Assembly: GCA_021018815.1 (NCBI GenBank)
Contig: JAITYX010000128.1
Coordinates: forward strand, 682,001 to 746,000
From: Talinum fruticosum
Taxonomy: Eukaryota > Streptophyta > Magnoliopsida > Caryophyllales > Talinaceae
Direction: 5' to 3'
Length of the DNA: 64,000 bases
Under the pieces are notes generated by a model that did no database searches, was not told where the DNA came from, and was given only the letters and a program-made list of their open reading frames with translations. Both the position numbers and the translations under genes were made by a program. Below, piece after piece: positions 34,981-45,277 of the stretch (its first letter is position 1; each line of letters opens with the position of its first letter).

Positions 34981-36260
34981 AGGAAGTGAGATGGGTTAGA
35001 TTCTCTTTATTTTGCGGAGTCACTCGAAAAATATCAAAAGGACACCGGTACCTGGACAGCGGATGTTCTCGACACATGTCGGGTGACCAAGGACTCTTTT
35101 ACGAGCTGGAGTCATATAAAGGAGGAAAGGTGACTTTTGGTGATGACAGACAAAGGTAAAATAGTGGGCATTGGAAAGATTGGAAAAGGAAGCAATCTGG
35201 TGAGCCTAGTGTACCTTGTCAAAGGGCTAAAGTACAATCTACTTAGCATATCCCAGCTATGTGACAAAGGTCAAGAGGTAAGATTCACTCAATCCAAGTG
35301 CTACATCACGAGATGAGACCACCAAAGAGATAAAACTCTCGGGTAAGAGATCGGGTAATACCTACATCATCCCTCTCTGCTGACCCAAGTCGGAACTTAT
35401 CCTGTTTAAAAGCATCTCTTCAAGATGATTCTTGGACTTGGCATCGTAGATTAGGTCATATTAGCATGCATACTATCAAAAAGCTTGCATCTCATAGTCC
35501 GGTTAGAGGTTTACCTAGCGTGCGTTTGAGAAGGACAAAGTATGTGAAGCATGCACCGAGAGGAAACAAGTCGGATCTTTGTTCAAATCTCCGAAGACAG
35601 TTTCCACATCCAACGTGCTTGAATTACTGCATATGGACCTATGTGGTGAAATCCCAGTGAAGAGTCTCGGAGGTAAATCTTACATACTTGTTATTATTGA
35701 TGATTTTTCAAGATTTACCTGGGTGTGTTTTCTTAAGCATAAAAATGAAGCCTTCAAGGAGTTCAGCAAGCTCGTAGAAAGATTCAAGTTGAGTCTCGGA
35801 CTCGGATTCAAAAGATTCGAACCGACCATGGAAGGGAGTTCGATTACTCGGAATTCTCGAGTTTTGTGACAAGAATGGTATCTCTCACAACTTCTCGGCA
35901 CCCGAACTCCTCAACGAGAATGGAGTAGTGGAGAGAAAGAACAGAACCCTTGAAGAAATAGCAAGGACAATGATGATTGAACACAACTTGCCTTACTTAT
36001 TTCTAGGCGAGAGGCGATAAACACGAGCAAACTACATTCTCAATCGATGCCTCATCGGACCCATTACGAAGAAAACACCTTATGAGCTCTACAAAGGGAA
36101 GAAGCCAAATATTTCCTATTTCGGACCTTTCGGATGTAAGTGCTTTGTCCACAACAATGGTAAGGATCATCGACCAAGTTTGATGCTCGGTCGAGACGAA
36201 GGTATTCTTCTAGGTTACTCTTCTCATAGCAAAGCTTATCGTATCTTCAACAAGCGAACT
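34981..36260 (+). pseudogene. Sirevirus protease and integrase region
   Basis: The aspartic protease motif LDSGCSRHMSG lies at 35052-35084. The gag-pre-integrase block TWHRRLGHIS follows near 35436-35465. The integrase core shows HMDLCGE (first Asp, about 35631), RTDHGREF (second Asp, about 35819-35840) and NGVVERKNRTLEE (Glu, about 35922-35955). The frame is broken within and between these motifs although the motifs themselves are intact. Confidence 0.85.
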
Positions 36261-36599
36261 AACAAAGTGGAAGAGAGTATCCACGTAGTATTTGATGAGC
36301 TTGAACAGGAGAAACCAAGTGAGTCTTCATACTCGAGTAAAGGATGATGACGAAGATGAGCCTACTAAGACTCGGATTGAGACCACTCGGAACGAGGAAG
36401 CTCATAATGAGGCAGCTCAAGAGGTCGCTCGGAACGAACAAGTCAATGAAGAGGATCACTCGGAACAAGCTTCGAAGATCAAACAATTCAGCCCACAAAC
36501 CTGCGTGAATCAAAGAAGCTGGTAAAGTATTCAAATTTACTCCCAGTCATCCCTAAGAAAACATCATTTCGATATCAACAGTGGGGTAAGAACTCGTTC

Positions 36600-38177
36600 T
36601 TCTTTACACAATTTATGTGCATTCATTGCATTCATCTCATTAACTCGAACCCAAAAATGCACTAGAGGCCCTTAATGAACCTGAATGGGTAGAGGCCATG
36701 CAAGAAGAACTAAATCAATTTGAAAGAAACCAAGTCCGGACTCGACCAACCGACCTTCGACCACCCGAGTCATAGGAACCAAATGGGTCTTCAAGAACAA
36801 AGCTGGATGAGGGTGGAGTGGTAGTCGAAACAAGGCTAGACTTGTAGCTCGAGGTTACAATCAAGAAGAAGGAATTGATTGTGGGGAAACCTTTGCACCG
36901 AGTAGCTAGAATTGAAGCCATTAGAATACTTGTTGGCATTTGCATCCTGCATGCATATTAAATTATATCAAATGGATGTTAAGTGTGCCTTTCTCAATGG
37001 TTTTATTGAAGAAGAAGTTTATGTCGAGCAGACCTCCTGGTTTTGAAAACTCGGAATTTCCAAATCATGTTTTCAAACTTCAAAAGGCTCTCCATGGTCT
37101 TAAGCAAGCCCCTCGTGCTTGGTATGAAAGACTGAGCGGCTTCTTGGTTCAAAATGATTTCAAAAGAGGTCGGATCGACAAGACTCTATTCATAAAGACC
37201 AAAGGGAAAGATTTCCTTATTGTTCAAATATATGTTGATGATATTATTTTCGGTGCTACTAATGAATTTCTATGCCGAGAATTTTCCGAGTTGATGAGTC
37301 AAGAGTTCCAAATGAGTATGATGGGAGAACTTAATTTCTTCCTTGGGTTGCAAATCAAACAAGACAAAGATAGAATCTTTGTTCATCAATCAAAATACAC
37401 CAAGGAACTGCTGAAGAAATATAAGCTTCAAGATGCAAAGCACGCATCTACCCCCATGAGCAGACGGCATAAAGCTTGACTCGGATGAGAAAGGTCAAGC
37501 GGTTGATCGGAAAATCTATCGAGGTATGATTGGATCATCTGTTATATCTTACTTCAAGCAGGCCGGATATAATGTTTAGTGTTTGCTTATGTGCACGATT
37601 TCAAGCTAATCCAAAAGAATCACATCTCACTGCGGTGAAGAGAATATTTAGATATCTTGCGAGGCACTCGGAATCTAGGACTCGTGGTATTCCGAAACTC
37701 GAAGCCGACTCGACTGGGTACTCGAGACGCAGGACTACGCAGGATACAAGGTTGATCGAAAGAGCACATCCGGAGCTTGCCAATTTACGGGTCAATCCTT
37801 AATATCCTGGCACTCGAAGAAACAAAACTCGGTAGCTCTATCAAGCTGCGGAAGGCTGAATACATTGCCGCTGGAGCTTGTTGCGCTCAGATTCTCTCGG
37901 ATAAAACAACACTTGAAGGATCTTGGACTATTTCTCAACTCGGTTCCAATCAAGTGTGACAATCAAAGCGCAATCGGTATCACTAAGAATCCTGTCCGGC
38001 ACTAAAAAACAAAGCATATTGAGGTCGGTATCACTTCTTACACGATCACTCGAAAAGGGTGATATTGCACTTGAGTTCATTCCTACTAATCTTCAATTAG
38101 CTGATATCTTTACTAAGCCTCTTGGTGAAGATCAATTTTGCTTTATTCGGAATGAGCTTGGTATGTTAAATGCTTAG
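36600..38177 (+). pseudogene. Sirevirus reverse transcriptase and RNase H region
   Basis: RT: the DVKCAFLNG block at about 36976-37002, PPGFEN at about 37033, and the catalytic YVDD at 37231-37242 within an open frame 36940-37479. RNase H: LYLTSSRPDIMFSV (37536-37580) with the copia-typical HLTAVKRIFRYL at about 37625-37660, KAEYIAA near 37854, and the C-terminal ADIFTKPLGEDQF at about 38100-38138. Frameshifts separate RT from RNase H and cut both. Confidence 0.9.
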
Positions 38178-39913
38178 TTACGTGTTACGTTTATTGCATA
38201 TTTATGAGCTATGTGTTTTACGTGTTAATAATCATTAGTTCGGTTGATTCCGTGATACTTGGGCTGATAGTTATTTCGTGTTTCGAGTCACTCGAAACTT
38301 TTACGAGTCAAACTCGAAGTAGAGAAATTTGGACATCAAATTTTCTGAAGCTATCTCTAGAAACAGTGGAGAGCTTCGGATTATTTTTCAAAATCTTTTT
38401 CTCTCTCTTTCTCGAGCGCTGCGATCGGATCATAACCGTAGATTTCAAACCGCTGATATCTCAACCGTTGAAGAAGAACCGTCACACCGGGCATTAATGA
38501 CCAGATGGACAGGCTGAGTCGAACGGAGTTACTTAACGGATAGTGAACGGGCGCGCTTATTCTCTCTAAATAACAACTATCCATCTTCATCTCGATATTC
38601 TAAAACTCCTTCCCTCTCAAACGAAAATCTTCTCGCGAAAGTTTTCTACGTGAACGAGTGTTCCTCGCTCGTCTGCAAGCGTTGAAGAAGCTCTCTCTCT
38701 CTCTCGTAAGTCTCGATTGCTCTATTCTCTTTTCTTCTACCGTTTTCGTTTTCTTCTCTTCTACACCTTCTTCTCTCTCTCACTCGAAAAGCTTCATCTT
38801 TTCTCTCAAACTCTCTCCGCCCTCTTGTCCCCTGTTTTCATGGACAAGATCGGCTCTGTGTCTTCGAACTCGGAGACATGCTCGGGGCTTTCAAGTCCGT
38901 TCTTCGAGTCGACCATCAACCAAAAGACCGGTCGAGTCCCAAATCCGAGAGCAGCGAGCTCTCGTTCTTGAGATGAGAGAGCTGGTTAAGGAGCAGAAGG
39001 AGCTGGCTGAGCTCCTCGGAGAGAGACGGTCCAAGGCGGCTCGGGACCGGGATGACTCAAACGCATCCGAGGCGTCTTCGAGCCCCGGCTGACCTCCTCG
39101 AGCAGCGAGGAAGGCGAGGAAGAAGAGGAAAAAGCTGCAGATGCAGCGGAGGATGCTTGAGGAACCTGCGGCTGAGGCGAGGCCCTTCCGGGCAAAGGGA
39201 AAAAGAGGCCGTGGCAACTGCTGAGAGTCGGCCTGCTCCCCAAGCTCAAATCGTCTGTAATCGGCTCGGACGGCGGTCCGAGTGGGTCGAAAGATCTCGC
39301 TCCTCCAGCGAGTCGGCTAGAGCAGCCCCCTCCAGGCCCCGAGGTCCCAAGGGAAGAACCCTCGATCCACTCTCTCCGGGTCGGCCACTCGAGTTGAGCC
39401 CCTGCGGACAATTCCGGTTCTCCCTTCGCCGCGCTCAAGCACATCGTCAAGATCGTATCGGCGTCGGCGCACCTCCGCCTCCACTCGAAATCCCCTCCTC
39501 CCTAGTTGGAGCCATGCACCGAGTCACAATTCCTCGGTGTCTCCAGAATTTCTTCGTTCATATTTTCTTTTTGTCCGGACAACTAATGTGTATTACTTGT
39601 ACTTTTCTCCCTTCTTTTTGTTTCTTTGTTTTTGCTGAAAGGCAAGGGGAGAAATGTAGTCGAAACTGGTTGTCTTGTTTAGGGGAGTTTTTCCGCCCTT
39701 GTAATTTCTTTTTAATGAAGTGATGCATTTCATTATTAATTTCGAGTTCTTTATTTTTCCGAGTTATTGTTAAACCATACTTTATTTCATTTTGCTCGAT
39801 ATATTATATACTTGCTCCGATTTACTCACTATGCCTTTCTCATGAGTCAACTACTCGGAATCAATCTATTTTCCTCTAACAAAGTTTCGTTTAAGTATGG
39901 AATGCCTTTCATC
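38178..39913 (+). other. Sirevirus extra region between RNase H and 3' LTR
   Basis: Some Sirevirus lineages carry an additional, often envelope-like, ORF here. In this copy the region has a CT-rich leader (38690-38830), then broken ORFs: a serine-rich start after ATG 38840, a K/E/R-rich coiled-coil-like stretch (38960-39050) and GC-rich proline/arginine-rich sequence to about 39500, with no single frame surviving. I see no clear signal peptide plus transmembrane pattern, so its nature is unproven. The GC content is well above the rest of the element. Confidence 0.5.
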
Positions 39914-39924
39914 AAAAGGGGAGA
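39914..39924 (+). other. Sirevirus polypurine tract
   Basis: AAAAGGGGAGA directly before the 3' LTR, separated from its TG by one T; plus-strand DNA synthesis primer of the element. Confidence 0.85.
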
Positions 39925-39925
39925 T

Positions 39926-41482
39926 TGAAGACTCGAGACATCTGCTCAATATCTTTCCGAGTCATGCAAAAGGAATCGGGTATATCGATGTTATTCATGT
40001 AGAGTTTTGATTCCAAGGCATTCTCTGTGTCTTAGAAACTTACTTGAGTAAAATAGTATTTTCTCTAAGTGATTCGGCCCTCACTTATCTCTTTTATCGC
40101 TTTTCGGTTAGCGACTCGAAAGCTGGTTCTTTATTCCGAGTCCACTCTCACTCAGATTAATCGCCTTTTGAATATACCGAGTATTCCGCCGTTTCTCACT
40201 CAGAATCGACTTATAGTTTTCTATTCTATTGTTTGCATAGTCGGTATTCGTAGTTTATTTCAAACTTTTCCCACTCGTGATATTCGTTATAGAACTTGAT
40301 TCCTCGTATAAGACTAAGTCATATGGAATTCCGAGTATCATGGATATTAGACTCGGAAAATTCCATTTCTTTTTGACTCGAGATAATCAATTGCGTAATT
40401 ATCATAATTATTTTATTATCCGTGTCTAACCTTGGACCAAAGTATTTTATACTTTGAGAACCAAAGGTGTTTTACTTTTGTAGGTTATTCAATCGAGGAT
40501 ATCTTTTCAAACTACAAAAGTAGCCGGCTTCGAACGTCAAATCACCAGCGAGATATGGCTTTTCACCTTCCCTGCTTTGGTCCTAGAAGATTGTGTCGAA
40601 GTCATGCGCTTCCATATCCGGAAAACTGGAACGCCAAGCCTAACGGTGGTTTCCACCTCATTTTTCAAGACACAACCGATGGTTTTGGGACTTCCAAGAG
40701 AGTTAAACCGTTGTCCAACGTCCATATTTCAACGGATACTTTCCGAGTGACTCGAAAGCTTCTATCAATGGTCACGAGAGGACTCTCGGTCGCGAGATGA
40801 AGATAACGGCTACTCGCTCGGTCATCTATAAATAGAAGCCACTTCACAAGACTTGGAGATTTGCCGATTCTATTGTTAATACACATACTTGAGAAAAGTC
40901 GTTGTATTTACTTTCAATCTTCAACTTACAACTCCAACTCTGTAATTCATTACTCTACGAGTTGTAAGGTCTTGTACTAAGTTACAAACTCTTCTTACAT
41001 TCTTTGTAAGGTCCCTTGACTAAGTCTGTAAGGGTTAACTCGACTTAGTTGTCCCTAGCTGTAAGGGTTATCTTAGCTAGGAAGTACTAGATCGGATAAG
41101 GTAACTTCGAGTCTAAGAAAACTTGTATAGAGTTGTCCAAGGGAGCAACTCGGGTTCGATCGATTCACGGTATTTTGTGGACTCAAAATAGTGGATTTGA
41201 CTTCGTGTCCGGATTGACACGGGCCGTGGTTTTCTCGCCCAGGGAGGGTTTCCACGTAAAATCTCTGCGTTCTCTTTACGAGTTCATTCTAGACTCGAAC
41301 AACCTAACTACTCTTGTTTCGTCCGATTCATTGCTTTCGAGTCCAATCTTTTCGACCTTGTGCTTAAACTCGAAACTGTCTTTGCCTCTTCTCTGTCAAA
41401 AAGAGTGTGTTTTCGCAAAGAATTTTCTATCACCCTATTCACCCCCTCTAGGGTGACTCGGACTCTCCCGAGCAAACCTTCA
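39926..41482 (+). repeat. Sirevirus 3' LTR (1557 bp)
   Basis: Colinear with the 5' LTR. It carries a 13-bp insertion (about 40050-40062) and numerous small differences. Many of the one- or two-base indels fall at CTCG/CGAG words. The following AATTG (41483-41487) is the right target-site duplication. Confidence 0.95.
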
Positions 41483-41487
41483 AATTG

Positions 41488-41640
41488 TAATCGTGTGCAG
41501 TAAGCCGTAAAGCGTATCGTGAACCGTAAACTATAATCGTGAATCGTGAATCGTAAATCGTAAATCGTAACTTTGAACTATAAACCGCATCTGTGAATCG
41601 CAAACCGTAATAAATCTGTTGTAAACTCGAACTGTGGCTG
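41488..41640. repeat. GTGAATCGTAAATCGTAA-type repeat, right of the Sirevirus
   Basis: A degenerate array of about 7-bp units (AATCGTG, AATCGTA, AACCGTA). Together with the array at 31230-31510 it shows that the Sirevirus entered a repeat-rich part of solo LTR-2. ORFs here are by-products. Confidence 0.8.
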
Positions 41641-42235
41641 TGAAGTAGGTCCAAATTATTTGTATTATTAAAGCGAGTAACTCAATAATAAAGATAAGCA
41701 CTTTGGAAAAGGTACAAGCAATAACATACCTCAGCGTGCCAACACTCCAATGACTCGATTGTTTACGCAACACAATTTCAATTCGATTTACGTTTCCAAA
41801 ACTAATCTACTTTGTAGATTACTAGTCCTTTAACAACATTTATATGCATTTACAATTATCAAACTTTTACTTTTGCGCGCCTATCCATATTATTTCCTTT
41901 TGAGCCCGATATTCATACATTTCCTAGAAATCGGCTATTGATGATATGGTTTGAATTTGTATATAACGATTGATGAGTTTAATTTCCCATTCTTGTAATA
42001 TAGCTCAAGTTTGATCTTTTGCTTCTATCACTTCTAGATTGTGCTTAATGCGAGGCTAAACTTAATTGTACCATTCATTTCATCTAATATGCTCGGATGT
42101 CCTCTTATCCGTAAACTAGTTATGCTTCCTACTTAAGGTGTGGGTTTGGTTTTCTAATTTTCTAAAAATTTCGGCAGAGTTTCATTTGAAACATGGCCTA
42201 ACCAATTGGTTAAAAGCCTTAAAACCTGCATAAAA

Positions 42236-42302
42236 CCCACAATAAAACTCAACGAGCCACACGCTCGGAGTATACAACTCAACGGCCACACGCCGGAGTA
42301 TA
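42236..42302. repeat. Two-copy direct repeat of about 28 bp in solo LTR-2
   Basis: The unit AACTCAACG(A)GCCACACGC(T)CGGAGTATA occurs at about 42246-42274 and again at about 42276-42302. The copies differ only by short indels next to CG. Confidence 0.8.
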
Positions 42303-44180
42303 TTTACAACCACAAAACCAAGGTTCAAACCAAGTATATAAACCAAGTTACAATCTCGTCGGTGTTCTCATTTTCTTGGGCTCATGAACTTTCCGATTTT
42401 TTATTAAGACAAGAATTGTCATACATGTATATTTATAGCTGAGGTTTCGGTTAAGCAATTTAATCATAAAAATCCTGATTATCGGGAGATGACTCCGTAC
42501 GATTAAATTCTTTTATGAATAGCACCAATAATCGGTTAATGATTTAATGGGTCGTAGACGGAATAGTGAAACTCATCAATATTTTAACATGTTGACATTT
42601 AAATACTTTGAAAAGTGCAGACGATAACGTCACTGAGGTAGTTGATCGTTTTCCTTTAAGTATTGTTTTTCGTTATTTTCTTCGATCATGTCCATTCCCA
42701 TCGATTTTCTGTTTTCAAGAAGTAATTTGATTTATGCATTAATAAACTCAATAGCTACTCTCTATTTATGCAAACTTTCACATTTGCCTTCCTCTAATTC
42801 CCCACTTATTACTCAAATTCATTTGAATTCCTAACTTCCTTTAATTCTGTAAATTTCTTTTCCCCATGATCATATATCTATAACCTCACCCACTTTCTAC
42901 ATATCAAATAATTTCGCACTTGCACAATTAGGCCAAAACTCAATTACGTTAATTTACTCAAGTTTAGCACACATGCAATAATAAATTCAATCCTCCATCA
43001 ATCTTCAATGTCCCCTTTACGCATTCTTTAACTAACTCCCAAAATTATGTATCTGCTCATATTTCAATCATCCTCAATATTTTTCTTCCAATTCTTCCAC
43101 CGCCAAACAGCTTTATTCATATTCATATAAAACTTAAACAAGCACATCCATAATTATAAATAATCCCAAATCAATTTCCTATTCCATATCCACACATATC
43201 AAACCCTAACTCCAATTTCATTTCCTCCCAAAACTCTTTCAATTCCACCATAATCAATTCACAATTCGCATATACTTGTCTAATTATTCAATAATAACAT
43301 GAATTTGTGCTAAAATTTGCTTAGAAATTAAGGATTGGAGATGTGGAGATATACCTTACAAGTGGTCAAAAATGGAATTGGGTGGTGGTAGCTCGTTGGT
43401 GGCGATACGGTGGCTCCGGCAGCAGCACGACGCGTTGGTCGGTGGCGTCGGGTTCCGGGGTGGCACGACCAGTGCAGCAGCAGCGAGGGCGGTTTTGCCC
43501 TGCCGGCGCGAGACGGGGAGGAAGGAGAAGAAGGACCCGATGCGGGGCCAGGCAGCGGCCAGGAACGCCGGCGGCGGCTTGTCGGCGCCGGCAGCGGCCG
43601 AGGGCGGTGGCACCAGCCCGGTCCGGTGGTGGTGGCGGCATCGGGGTCGCTTGAAGCGGAACAGAGCAAAGAGGAGAGAGAGGTGCGACAGAGGTAATAG
43701 GGAGCCGGCGGTGGCTCGCTGGCGGTAGCGAGAGGCCGGTGGTGGTGGCTGGCCGGCGGTGGGTGCAGTGGCGGAGCGGTGAGAGAGAGTGGGGAGGTGA
43801 GGGAGAGGTGAAGATGAATGTGGTAGCTTTATTTTCAAACGGACCTCTCCACTGGTATCCCGATGCTTCTAGGCTTTGTTTTTTTTTTTTTTCTATTTAC
43901 GTTATAATAATTTGTCTATATATGTATACTTGTTTTATTTTATTTCTTTTTACTCATTAATTTAATTTATTTAATTTCGAAATAAAATTATTCGAACATA
44001 TATACATATCGCATTACAAACGTAAATTTGTACGAATTACCCCTTATTATTTGCGATTATCAAGTTTGTTCGCATCTTTTATTCCAGTTTCGTATTTTGC
44101 GCGGCTCAAAACTCTTAAACAATATTAAGACGACAAAATGCAAAATTAATTACGATTAAGTTTCGGGGTGTTACATTTCC

Positions 44181-45277
44181 TGGTTGTTTAGGCCCGTAAA
44201 TGAGTATTGACAACATAATGTACTTGCGCTTTATACACAATGATGACGAGTACGTTGTAGATAACCAAAAGAATGGGTTGACAACTGTGCTTCCTACTTA
44301 GGTCATCGTGGGAGTTTATTCCGTCCGTACAAAGACCCGGACGTAGATTCCGTGCTTCCTTACCAAATTCGGGAGCAAGTGAATCGATCTTCTTCCATTG
44401 AGGAGAATCGGCAGGGTGACGTATCTTGTCATCACGGACTCTTCCATCGGCATGCCACGTCAAATTCTTCACATCGGTTGCACTTGAAAAAGGCGCTTAA
44501 ACCTCGGTATTATTGGCAAGTACCAGAACACCTTTGGGGAGGTCCCTCAACACTCTCTCCATCGATGTTTTTCATTTTGTATCAAGGTACACCATAATTA
44601 GGACATTCGTGTCTATGTGCATGTTCTTTTCGAGTACAATATGCAATCGTTAGGGCAGGCATGTATCTTCTTATACCCCATGCCCATAGGACACAACATC
44701 TTCTTCGCTTCATATGTATGGTTGGGAAGAACATTGCCTCCTGGGAGTATATCTTTCAGCACACCCAACAAGTCCGTGAAACTTTTGTTACTCCAACCGT
44801 TAGCCATTTTCAAGCTCATCAACCTCAATAGAGCTAACAAATGGGTATATTTATCACACTTCGGGTAAAGAGGCTTCTCCGAATCGCCTAACAACTGCTC
44901 CAATACGCGTGGTTCATCGACTAAATCACGTTCTACTCCATGAATTAGATATTCAAGTCGATCTTCTAATTTCATACTACTCGCTGGCTTCATTTTTATC
45001 ATACCCTTTATCTTCCTCTCGTATGGGTATATTCACATACTCCTCTTCCCCATGCCATGCCAACACCTTATAAGTTGTGTAAAATTCATGCTGATATAGG
45101 TGACCTTTTACAACCTTACGGAGGAATCTTGAGGAGTTGAAACACCTTAAACACGGACGAGAATATGGACTGTTCTCCGAATTTGGCGGGATGTTCAACG
45201 ACAATCTCTAGAAAGTTGTTAACACCATCACGATATTTTACACTCCTCCTATCGCTATAAACCCACGCTCGATCCAT
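44181..45277 (-). pseudogene. CACTA-1 TNP2 transposase, N-terminal part
   Basis: Begins at ATG 45277 with MDRAWVYSDRRSVKYRDGVN, the start of the transposase-associated domain of plant En/Spm (CACTA) TNP2 proteins, followed by CLRCFNSSRFLRKVVKGHLY and VLAWHGEEE. The next ORF (45002-44613) has KSFTDLLGVLKDILPGGNVL, YEAKKMLCPMGMGYKKIHAC then PNDCILY, all family signatures. The last part (44472-44188) has NLTWHADGRVRDDKIRHPAD and ends in GLCTDGIN. The frame breaks between these blocks. It is cut at codon level by solo LTR-2 and continues at 30626. TNP2 would cut the element ends. Confidence 0.9.

Larger units (their letters stand above)
31581..41482 (+). mobile_element. Sirevirus-type Ty1/copia retrotransposon (9902 bp), coding regions broken
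   Basis: A complete element by its ends: 5' LTR 31581-33125, primer-binding site 33127, gag, protease, integrase, RT and RNase H in the copia order, an extra 1.7-kb region, a polypurine tract and a 3' LTR 39926-41482, flanked by AATTG. The long LTRs, the large zinc-finger gag with acidic coiled tail and the extra region between RNase H and 3' LTR point to the Sirevirus (SIRE/Maximus) lineage. The LTRs differ by base changes and several small indels plus one 13-bp insertion, so the insertion is not very recent, if the sequence is accurate. All ORFs are frameshifted. Confidence 0.9.
30632..44175 (+). mobile_element. Solo LTR-2 (Ty3/gypsy-type) containing a Sirevirus
   Basis: Begins TGTAACGCCCC and ends GGGGTGTTACA, with a 5-bp target-site duplication TTTCC at 30627-30631 and 44176-44180. 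Removing the 9902-bp Sirevirus and its duplicated 5 bp leaves about 3.6 kb with no gag-pol domain, so I call it a solo LTR. Start sequence and layout match solo LTR-1 in the opposite orientation. The insertion split the TNP2 frame exactly: joining the flanks after removing one TTTCC gives GPKQPGNDIDF in frame, the conserved TNP2 motif. A GC-rich GGTGGT/GGCGGC block lies at 43370-43790; the overlapping ORFs there on both strands are by-products. Confidence 0.9.

Noticed and set aside
38658..39723. Overlapping plus- and minus-strand ORFs up to 223 aa as host genes
   Set aside because: They lie between RNase H and the polypurine tract of the Sirevirus and belong to the element.
41448..41773. Minus-strand ORFs with Y/D/S/R/F repeats
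   Set aside because: Translation of the AATCGT-type short repeat array.
43328..43838. Overlapping ORFs on both strands up to 160 aa
   Set aside because: All frames are open because the solo LTR-2 block is GC-rich and stop-poor; peptides are low-complexity R/G/P/A.
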